Shown piece by piece: positions 57,501 to 64,000 of a stretch of DNA of 64,000 nt (within the stretch, counting starts at the first letter, position 1; every line of letters starts with the position of its first letter). The stretch is taken from NCBI GenBank assembly GCA_023362775.1, contig JALMGJ010000011.1, forward strand, positions 25,053,501 through 25,117,500, given 5' to 3'. The translations under genes and the position numbers were made by a program. The DNA comes from Charina bottae. Taxonomy: Eukaryota > Chordata > Lepidosauria > Squamata > Charinaidae. Under the pieces are notes generated by a model. That model was given only the letters and a program-made list of their open reading frames with translations, did not search any database and was not told where the DNA came from.

Positions 57501-59187
57501 AGAGAATATGAATAGAGCTAAATAATATCAATGTGTAGCTTCAGAACACATAATTCTCTCCATCTCTTGAGATAGCAATACTCAAGTTAACTTTTTGATT
57601 AAAACAATTTGACACGGATATATAACTTTTTCACAGATACACACTGAAGTATATACACATACATACTGTATATGGAGATGCTCCATGGAACTTTATTACC
57701 TACAGTGTTACTTACTGTGGCATTGGAACTCTTTGAGGAGAAGAAAGAGGAAATAATATTCCTTAATGGCAAGAGTCAGAAGGATGGGGAAAAAGGCATT
57801 CATATATTTAAATGTTTTTACAATTATTTACACAGATTATATAAATAAAGTCAATTACATTTAAAATAAGGAATTTTTGAAAGAAAATTAACCCCTCAAA
57901 ATGTGAAACAAAAAACTGTAGGAATCTGGAAACTCTTTAAAACTCAGAACAAATGGTTTTCAAAGGTATAGCTACTTAAACTTCTGCAAATAGCTAGGCT
58001 TACACACCTTAGCATTTCTATAAAGATCCTTGTTTTGCTTGTGTTTCTATAAGAAAAAGGATTGCTTTTCCAGGTTATCATGAAATAATTCCCAGACAGA
58101 AAACAGTAATGAAACTGGAAGACCAATATGTTGATATATATATATAACTAATCCTAGATCAGCTTTCCCCAACCTGATACCTTCTAGATGTGACAGATTT
58201 CAAGTCTTCCCACTCCCTGGCTAGCAGAGCCTGGAAGGCAAAATAGAGTGGAAATTGAAGTCCACATCAAGATGGTGCCAGATTGGAAAAGCTGTTGCAG
58301 ATTCATTTCCTGCAATCAACATTTCATTATGGATATGACTAGAAAAGAATATGTAGTGGGCTAGATGGACTCATTGTTTGAGGAGATATGTAACAACATC
58401 CTGTATCTTTCTGAAAATTCTCTCCTTGGTAAAACAAAGACATGCCGAAGAGATGTTACTTAGATTAAAAAAACAAACTACAAATACAGTTGTGAATATC
58501 TCTGATTTTTGAAGGTTATGAGGAATGAATTTATTTGTCATTCTTTCAAGATGTATCCTGTTGTTTCATGAGAAATACAGAGGTTTATAGAAAAAACTGA
58601 CATAAATCATGAAGACGAATCGGAATACTCATGTAAGAATAAGAGATTGGGCAGGAGAAGGCAATGAAAAGAAGACAATGGGAATATTACAGGAAGAAAT
58701 AGAAGAGGTTTAAATTAGCCTTCCACTATCTGGGCATCCTGTAGCTTCAACTCCCAACCTTCTGCAGAAAACTGGGAATCAAAGTCACAAATCTGGAGGA
58801 CCTTAAGATTTGGGAATGTTGCTTTACATGTCTGAATACTTTCCAAACAATATTTCTCAGCATCTCCTTAGTGTTAGCCAATATAATCAGCTTATGTTCC
58901 AAGATTCCAGGGCCAGATTTTACTATTTCAGTGACTGAAATCCTTGAAAATACAATCAGTTATACTGTTCCTTACATAAACTCTCCAGGCACTGCTGCTG
59001 GGGGAGGTTCAGTTAAGCTGACTTGTTTGGAGACAATCGCAGCCTGTGAAACAATACCACCAACCCTAAGGTCTCCTGGATAATGGTATTTGTGATATGG
59101 AGAGTGTGGATGATAGATGCTGCATCTGTCACTCTTGCACACCATGTGAGGAAGTAGCACTAGCAGGAAAACTAGTAAAAATGTCAT
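46937..59187 (-). CDS. V2R: V2R gene C, complete six-exon vomeronasal type-2 receptor
   Basis: This is a complete, open V2R: 212+292+864+228+127+902 nt = 2625 nt, 874 codons plus TGA. Domain order is as in gene B. The start was set at the second Met (59187), because the signal peptide from there ([17 protein letters not shown]) aligns with A and B; an upstream in-frame ATG at 59211 would add eight residues. Exon 3 has one codon more than A and B (NPFINGKE). Exon 6 is close to that of gene B while exon 3 is clearly different, as expected if ligand specificity differs. Intron 5 hosts the 1.8-kb HAL1-like retroposon and an L2 LINE; intron 2 hosts a Sauria SINE and a 164-bp BovB. No break was found in any exon. 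Confidence 0.95.
48221..50031 (-). mobile_element. HAL1-like ORF-bearing non-autonomous retroposon, copy 2
   Basis: A 1811-bp minus-strand element in V2R-C intron 5. The 17-bp TSD is TATATGAAATCATTCTT (48204-48220) and TATATGAAATAATTCTT (50032-50048), with one mismatch. Its 5' end (GGGCTTCTGGTGGAAGAATA) and 3' end (GAATAAAGCTTTAAAACC then A-rich) match copy 1. The leader is about 0.7 kb and the ORF is at 48880-49332. Endonuclease and RT are absent, so L1 machinery would have to move it. Confidence 0.8.
48880..49332 (-). CDS. Small ORF of HAL1-like retroposon copy 2 (150 aa, unknown function)
   Basis: An intact 150-codon ORF preceded by CTAGTGGGTGCCGTAACAT, as in copy 1. It starts [15 protein letters not shown] and ends [10 protein letters not shown]. 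The middle is charged (Lys/Glu/Asn-rich) with helical character. I do not recognise a domain. Keeping the same start and end as the diverged copy 1 suggests it was coding while the family spread. Confidence 0.6.
   Translation of the reverse strand: MEEIKAIFKEFYLKVTHALENFSELVESKVCQQSEQGDKDENYIENSAPSLKKKMRNNVLKPKNEGSKIDLCNANPNLEEGKALGVKGGMEMAAFLEYRDQTKELSFKGWKVFEDYLDFTRQAVKFEISKEKALSVTLRHVNALVYFEVG
50107..50164. repeat. (TTTA)n tail of L2
   Basis: Tandem TTTA units that form the 3' tail of the minus-strand L2 element. Confidence 0.9.
50330..52299 (-). pseudogene. L2 reverse transcriptase, one frameshift
   Basis: Block 52299-51352 holds [34 protein letters not shown] and [17 protein letters not shown]. 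Block 51358-50330 continues with [17 protein letters not shown] and the catalytic YADDTQLY box. [16 protein letters not shown] and [20 protein letters not shown] follow, typical of L2/CR1 C-termini. Restoring frame near 51355 would join them. The endonuclease is mostly lost. Confidence 0.88.
53193..53319 (-). CDS. V2R: V2R-C exon 5 (cysteine-rich linker)
   Basis: 127 nt, acceptor GTTCCTAG, donor GTAAAA. It encodes [15 protein letters not shown] and [11 protein letters not shown], nearly identical to gene B, with the six expected cysteines. Confidence 0.94.
53543..53625 (+). mobile_element. Sauria-type SINE head fragment
   Basis: AGAGCTAGTTTGGTATAGTG through GTCCTGACTTAGGCATGAAG; only the tRNA-like head remains. 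It lies in V2R-C intron 4. Confidence 0.75.
53953..54180 (-). CDS. V2R: V2R-C exon 4
   Basis: 228 nt, acceptor TTGGTTCAG, donor GTAAGG. It encodes [15 protein letters not shown] through WHISFNQ. The tryptophan found in A and B as WHGW/WHNW is replaced by Ser here. Confidence 0.93.
54487..54523. repeat. (CA)n microsatellite
   Basis: About 18 CA units in V2R-C intron 3. Confidence 0.95.
54791..55654 (-). CDS. V2R: V2R-C exon 3 (ligand-binding domain core)
   Basis: 864 nt, phase 0; starts [15 protein letters not shown] and ends DFLQ before GTAATA. It contains HFRWTWIG and [20 protein letters not shown]. The sequon seen in A and B is here TGTE rather than NGTE, so that glycosylation site is lost. 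Confidence 0.95.
55703..55885 (+). mobile_element. Sauria-type SINE
   Basis: AGAGCCAGTTTGGTGTAGCA through AGCTGGGTGACCTTGGGTCA and AAACCACTTCTGAAAAAACC; 5' two thirds present. It lies in V2R-C intron 2. Confidence 0.8.
55941..56104 (+). mobile_element. 164-bp BovB micro-copy in V2R-C intron 2
   Basis: The 11-bp TSD CCAGCATTCAT lies at 55930-55940 and 56105-56115. The copy starts at TATGCCAGCAAATTTGG in the RT start, runs 33 nt, then jumps to the last ~130 nt of BovB and ends AACAACAA. It is 5'-truncated and internally deleted by about 1.2 kb. Confidence 0.9.
57201..57492 (-). CDS. V2R: V2R-C exon 2
   Basis: 292 nt with a strong pyrimidine-rich acceptor (TATTCTCTCATTGTAG) and a GTAGGA donor. 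It encodes [22 protein letters not shown] and [13 protein letters not shown] at 57528-57530 lies in the intron upstream, which supports this acceptor for all three genes. Confidence 0.93.
58155..58840. repeat. Paired interspersed repeats in V2R-C intron 1
   Basis: Counterparts of the same pair: GCTTTCCCCAACCTGATACC at about 58162, and CTTCAACTCCCAACCTTCTG at about 58745. Same order and spacing as in genes A and B. Confidence 0.6.
58976..59187 (-). CDS. V2R: V2R-C exon 1 (signal peptide)
   Basis: 212 nt from the preferred ATG to a GTAAGG donor after GAGTTTAT, phase 2. Signal peptide, then [20 protein letters not shown] and VGGIVSQ. The ORF could start eight codons earlier at 59211. Confidence 0.9.
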
Positions 59188-59211
59188 CCTCAGCAGAAGG
59201 GCAAATGTCAA

Positions 59212-60821
59212 GACTCTCTTTTCTTCTAGGACTCAGCCATTACCATATCTGTGGTTAATCCTGCCTGACTTGAATGGTGGCTTAATCTCCTGGTAAAGTC
59301 TGAACCTTGGACTATCTAGCATTAGAATTGTGGATCCTTACCTGTTCATAATCTTGTCTCTTCTCCATAGCTCTAAATGGTATTAGTGTTTGTGCATATA
59401 TATCTCAAGAGAGAAAAAGAAGAAAGCAACAGTCTTAATTATGTGTTTTGCTAGTGAGCAGTGAACTCCATGGTGAATGAGCAGAATAAAATGCAGGTGT
59501 TTAGATTGAAGGCTATTATTAAGTCAGACTTCCATTCCCAAAGGATTTACTGAAGAAGTAGCAAATATGAGTAAGTTAATAGTACACAGGTTCATAATAA
59601 CAGTTCAAAGATCCCCCCAAAATATTGCCTTGGGAATACAAAAGTCCTGTCTTACTGGGACGATTTCTATTTGCATGTTTGTGACAGTCATTCATGTCTG
59701 CAAAGGAAAAATAAATGGTTTTAATCCCAGAAAGATGATGAAATAGAATTCTGGGCATTGGTAACATTTCTTTGTTCTAATTCCAGGACACATTGCTGAT
59801 AAAAGGTCTTTTCAGAGACTGATCTAAATGCATATATGGCTGAGAACTGGGTGAAGAAAGAGTCATGCATACCATCCCATTTCTTACTTTTTATGATCTT
59901 AATGTGTTAAGGGAAGATGACTGAAGATGACTGAAGACAGACAATAGCTTTGTTGCCCTGAATGTTCTCCATATTAACTTGGATCTTACTTTACTAGTGC
60001 CCAAATCATGTATACAGCAGTGCTTGCATTCAAGTACTCATGAGTTCAGCTTACCCTCAGAACCCTTCATGGAATGCATGGAGAAAGGACCAGGGCCATT
60101 ATCTGCACCTCCTTTGCCCAGTTTGAAGCCCTCCAGCTGCTTCAGTGTCTTGCTTTATGCAAATTTGCTTTTTGTGAGGTTTTGGGAGGAAGTAACCCTA
60201 GCAAATAGTAAGGGTAGCCTGTATATGAATATAGTATAATACATTTATTTTATTATAAATGTACCAGTAGGAAAAAAAATAGATGTTAACTATTCAGCTG
60301 AATGGAACCAGGTCCCTTGTCCTTCATATTTATTATTTACCTTGAACATTTATACCTGCATTTGATCATAATAATGCAAGACAATACTATCAAATGCTTT
60401 TTTTTATATGAACAACCAAGGAGCCCTTAGCTTGCAAAATAAGCCATTATGGCAGAGTGAACTTCCCTTCAACTCAACAGGCCAAAGGCCAATTTAAATG
60501 TATTTGTTAGCCTGCTCCCTTACAATACAGGATATATTTATGCTCTTCTGATATGTTGGGACTACAGTGGTAATGACGGCTTGGGATTCTGGAAGGTGAA
60601 GTCCTGACTCCTGTAGAGGACACCAAATTGGAGAAGGCTATATTTAGTGAATGAGGATACAAAAATTCAATTTTAATTTGTAAAGGCCAAGTCATAATTT
60701 TTGTTAGAAAAGTAGTTGTATAATCTGTGCAGATTAATATAAATAAAAGAAGAGTGATATGATTTTCATATCAGGATGAATTCATTTGAGTTTGTGATGC
60801 AATTATGGGAAAATTGAATTT
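59212..60821. other. Upstream flank of V2R-C
   Basis: Contains relic E (59600-59697) and a short inverted piece of the common dispersed repeat near 60560-60640 (GGAAGGTGAAGTCCTGACTC). Otherwise nothing is recognised. Any promoter of gene C would lie at the left end. Confidence 0.45.
59600..59697 (-). pseudogene. 5' splinter of another V2R exon 6 (relic E)
   Basis: A CCTTTGCAG acceptor precedes ACATGAATGACTG and a stretch that lines up with the start of exon 6 of B and C (the ANREC/ECFRC linker and NxxRRDFCIP region). It quickly drifts out of frame and no helix-coding sequence follows. It lies about 0.4 kb upstream of gene C exon 1 and marks the former next member of the array. Confidence 0.7.
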
Positions 60822-61640
60822 TTGGGGGTCCTCCTGGACTCACGACTCCTGCTTGAGGAGCAGGTGGCAGTCGTGGCCAGAAGGGCCTTTGCACAGCTTT
60901 GGGTTGTGTGCCAGTTGCACCCCTTCCTGGATCAGGAGGCCCTCTGAACAGTCACTCATGCCCTTGTCATCTCCCATATAGATTACTGCAATGCGCTCTA
61001 CATGGGGCTACCCTTGAAGAGTATCCGGAAGCTTCAGCTGGTCCAGAATGTGGCTGCATGGGTAGTTCTAGGTGCTATAAGATCAGCACATGTAACACCG
61101 CTACTCTGTGAGCTGCATTGGGTACCAGTTTGCTTCTGGGTCCAATTCAAGGTGTTGGTTATCACCTTTAAAGCCCTACATGGCATGGGACCAGGGTATC
61201 TGAGGGACCGTCTTATCCCGATTACATCCATCTGCCCCACCTGATCATGCAGGGAGAGCATGCTTCGGATCCCATCACTAAAAGAATTCCATCTAGCGGG
61301 GTCCAGGAGGCATGCCTTCTCTGCGATAGCACCCGCCCTGTGGAATATCTTGCCCCCTGAGGTGAGATGGGCACCCTTGCTCCTGGCCTTCAGGAAATCT
61401 TTAAAGACCTGGTTCTTCCCCCTTGCCTGGAACGAAGGAAATAATAGTTCCTCCTGGGGGTGGTTAGCTTAGCAATATCCTCTTTTTAAGAACATACCAT
61501 CTCTTGGATTTTTTTTTTTTATAATATATTTTAGATGTATGGGTTTTTAACTTTTTATAATGTGATTGTAAACTGCCCAGAGTCTGCCATGGTAGAGATG
61601 GGTGGTGATAAATCCAAATAATAAATAAATAAATAATCCC
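60822..61640 (+). mobile_element. L2-type LINE 3' fragment
   Basis: Plus-strand 5'-truncated copy related to the one at 50107-52600. It begins in LLDSRLLLEEQVAV, then [33 protein letters not shown] and [11 protein letters not shown], with a stop at about 61242. Its 3' tail, AAACTGCCCAGAGTCTGCC, ends in (TAAA)n. Confidence 0.85.
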
Positions 61641-61865
61641 AAATAAGTGTGAATATGCAGACCTCTGTAAGAAAAGTAAAAGAATATGACATGGCATTTC
61701 TTAATTGATGTTAGTCCAGGAGAGAAAATAAAAACTATTTCATATAGTAGTCAAGTTCTATGTAACATGAATTGATTGAAGGCAAAAATATTTTAAATAT
61801 ATTATTTAATGTACTGTACATGCATACATGCATGCATACATACAGAACAAATACTGTAACAAATA

Positions 61866-62369
61866 TGTTGGCAAATTTGATTGACTGGGAATCAGAACAA
61901 TTAGAGGAAGAAATAGAAGGAATATATAGGGTAAACTCGAAGTATGCAAGGGAAAACAACCTCCCTAGAGATATGGTTATGGAATTTAGTAGAAAGAAAC
62001 TTAGAGATATGATAATTCAGACTGCGTATGATATAAAAATAGAAATTGAAGGGAAAAACATTAAAATTTTCAAGGAGACACCAAACATAATTTTAAAAAA
62101 AAGAAAAGATTTTTTTTTTAACTGAAATTCTGAAGAACAAGATCATGTATAGATGGGAGACGTTGGAAGGTGTATCGATTACTTATAAAGAACAAAGATA
62201 TAAATTAAATTAAATAGAAAAAGCGAAAGATTTTCTTAGAAAACTGGAAAAAGATAATCATCAGTTGAGAGGCAATAACGGTAAAAAAGAAGGATCAAAA
62301 GAAAACTTTAAAATAGACTCTCAAGCCTCGGGCTCCAAAGATTTGAATAACCATTCTAAGAATGTGTAA
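61866..62369 (+). pseudogene. L1 ORF1 C-terminal fragment, frameshifted
   Basis: The sequence ESEQLEEEIEGIYRVNSKYA and RENNLPRDMVMEFSRKK fits the C-terminal domain of L1 ORF1p, the RNA-binding chaperone. The frame breaks at a T-run (62109-62119) and has a TAA in YKLN* (about 62210); it then reads to TAA at 62367-62369. The N-terminal coiled coil and RRM are missing. Confidence 0.8.
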
Positions 62370-64000
62370 TTTAAAATGTTTAACATGGAACACCAACGGC
62401 TTGAATACACCAACAAAAAGAAAAAAAATCTTTCACACGGTCAAGAAATTAAATTTAGATATTATTTGTTTACAGGAAACACATATTAGATCTAGAGATG
62501 TTAAATTATTGGAAAATAAGAAATTAGGATTAGACTTTACATCTGTAAATACAGAGAAAAAAAATGGAGTGGTTTGTTACATAAAACCTTATTTAAAACC
62601 CAGACTATTATTATCAGATACCAAAGGAAGATTCATAGTTATAGAAATTGAGATTCAAAACTTAAAAGTAATTTTAGTTGGAGTTTATGTCCCAAATGAC
62701 AAACAAAAACCTTTTTTCAAAACTTTATTAAACTTCCTAGCTGATATACCTAATAAGAACTGGCTTATGATGGGGGATTATAATGGTGTAGTAACACCTA
62801 CACTCGATAGAAAATCTGAGAAGCCAATTAAACATAATCAAGGAAAATTACCAGATGAATTCTTTGATCTTATTAACAATTTAAATTTGGAAGATGCATG
62901 GAGACATAAAATGGGGAATGCAAGAAAATATACTTTTTTTTCAGAAAGACATAAATCATTTTCTAGAATTGATATGATTTGGCTCTCTAAAAATTTAACA
63001 AATAAAATTAAGGATATGAAAATATTGGCTAAAACGTTTTCTGACCATAATTCTGTTCAATTACATCTAAAAATTACATCAAAAACTCATAGATGGAGTC
63101 TTAACGAAACTATATTAAAAAACAAACAATATTTAGAAGATAGCAAGAGAAAATTAAAAGAATTTTTCGAGTTAAATATGAGTGAAGAAGTAAATATCAA
63201 TAATATATGGGATGCAAGTAAAATCTATATCAGGGGCCATTTTATATCTATCGGCAACCATCTTAGAAAATCAAAACAACTAAAATGTCAACAAATATGC
63301 GAACAAATTAAAACAAAAGAAATTGAACTTCAAAATAATCCCAATGACAAAAATATTAAAAATCAAATAACTATTTTACAAAAGCAACTAGATATTCAAA
63401 CAATAGATGAGATAGAACTAAATTTAAGATATGTAAAACAGAGACATTTCCAACATGCTAATAAAGCTGGGAAATGGTTAGCCTTTAAATTAAGAAAAGA
63501 AGCAAATAAAAAAATTATAAATAAAATAAAAGTAAATGGAGAAGAAATTATTGATAATCAAGGTATTAGAAAGGCATTTTTTGATTTTTACAACAAATTA
63601 TACCAAAGACGACAAGTTTTACAGGATAAATGCGAAATATATCTACAAAAAAGTAATATGGATAATATCTCTCAAACGCAAAGAGAGATCTTGAATGAAC
63701 CAATTACTAACCAAGAAATAATAGAAGCCATAAAAAAACAGAAAGCAGGTAAAACACCAGGACCTGACGGCTTTACAGCATTCTATTACAAACACTTCCA
63801 AGAATTTCTCATAACCCCGTTTAATACACTTCTAAATTCAATAATGGCAGGAAATACAATTCCTGATTCTTGGACTCAAGCAAATATTGTCTTAATTCCT
63901 AAGGAAGACCAAGATATGACTCTATGTAAAAACTATAGACCGATCTCTCTTCTAAATGTAGATTATAAAATATTTACCACCATTCTGGCTAATAGATTAA
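62362..64000 (+). CDS. L1 ORF2 (endonuclease + reverse transcriptase), open to window end
   Basis: The frame is uninterrupted from ATG 62362 (MCNLKCLTWNTNGLN) for 546 codons and leaves the window. The start overlaps the ORF1 stop by 8 nt. Endonuclease motifs: WNTNGLN, CLQETH, MMGDYNGV, RIDMIW and SDHNSVQ. RT begins with GKTPGPDGF, then IVLIPKED, KNYRPISLLNVDYKIF. It would cut target DNA and reverse-transcribe L1 RNA. The palm (FADD box) lies beyond the window. Since the element is 5'-truncated it is unlikely to be autonomous, though ORF2 shows no lesion here. Confidence 0.9.
   Translation, partial: MCNLKCLTWNTNGLNTPTKRKKIFHTVKKLNLDIICLQETHIRSRDVKLLENKKLGLDFTSVNTEKKNGVVCYIKPYLKPRLLLSDTKGRFIVIEIEIQNLKVILVGVYVPNDKQKPFFKTLLNFLADIPNKNWLMMGDYNGVVTPTLDRKSEKPIKHNQGKLPDEFFDLINNLNLEDAWRHKMGNARKYTFFSERHKSFSRIDMIWLSKNLTNKIKDMKILAKTFSDHNSVQLHLKITSKTHRWSLNETILKNKQYLEDSKRKLKEFFELNMSEEVNINNIWDASKIYIRGHFISIGNHLRKSKQLKCQQICEQIKTKEIELQNNPNDKNIKNQITILQKQLDIQTIDEIELNLRYVKQRHFQHANKAGKWLAFKLRKEANKKIINKIKVNGEEIIDNQGIRKAFFDFYNKLYQRRQVLQDKCEIYLQKSNMDNISQTQREILNEPITNQEIIEAIKKQKAGKTPGPDGFTAFYYKHFQEFLITPFNTLLNSIMAGNTIPDSWTQANIVLIPKEDQDMTLCKNYRPISLLNVDYKIFTTILANRL

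Larger units (their letters stand above)
61866..64000 (+). mobile_element. L1 LINE, 5'-truncated in ORF1, running off the right edge
   Basis: Contains the C-terminal part of ORF1, then ORF2 with endonuclease and the start of RT. The 5' border lies near a (CATG/CATA)n patch at 61818-61843. It continues past 64000, so 3' end and TSD are not visible. Confidence 0.9.

Overview
The window is vertebrate, almost certainly squamate reptile (snake or lizard), genomic DNA. This rests on a tandem array of spliced type-2 vomeronasal receptor (V2R) genes, all on the minus strand, in a background of BovB/RTE LINEs, L2/CR1 LINEs, an L1, Sauria-type SINEs, a Penelope-like element, a hAT MITE and solo LTRs. 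Species cannot be fixed from the sequence. V2Rs are family C GPCRs of vomeronasal sensory neurons.
V2R layout, read right to left. Gene C: exon 1 at 58976-59187, exon 2 57201-57492, exon 3 54791-55654, exon 4 53953-54180, exon 5 53193-53319, exon 6 46937-47838. Gene B: 34838-35049, 32373-32664, 27474-28334, 26785-27012, 23025-23151, 17940-18841. Gene A: 9203-9414, 6914-7205, 3155-4015, 503-730; its exons 5-6 lie beyond the left edge. Exon lengths (212, 292, 861 or 864, 228, 127, 902) and splice phases agree across the genes. B and C are complete and open (873 and 874 codons before the stop). Two relics flank them: a decayed exon 6 at 43629-44498 and a roughly 100-bp start of another exon 6 at 59600-59697. 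Similar intron-1 repeats sit at matching places in A, B and C, so the array grew by duplicating gene-plus-intron units of about 24-26 kb.
Mobile elements fill introns and spacers. BovB occurs as a 3.2-kb near-full-length copy (19101-22287), a 5'-truncated copy (1404-2800), a copy (38504-43567) split by an inverted second BovB (41058-43366), and a 164-bp micro-copy (55941-56104). Target-site duplications (TSDs) can be read for most of these. Two copies of a 1.8-kb element (15856-17704 plus, 48221-50031 minus) have a 5' leader, one small ORF ending in a shared motif, and an A-rich 3' end, each with 16-17-bp TSDs. They look like an ORF-bearing non-autonomous LINE family (HAL1-like), and I regard them as the most novel item here. 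An L1 runs off the right edge with ORF2 open from 62362. L2/CR1-type LINEs lie at 50107-52600, 60822-61640, 45200-46490 and 30770-31247. A Penelope-like element with a GIY-YIG C-terminus and a hammerhead-like core lies at 11002-11590.
The working genes are the receptors only: signal peptide and Venus-flytrap ligand domain (exons 1-4), cysteine-rich linker (exon 5 and start of exon 6) and seven-helix core (exon 6). Everything else recognised is retroelement, DNA transposon or simple repeat. No tRNA, rRNA, CRISPR or bacterial-type operon is visible.
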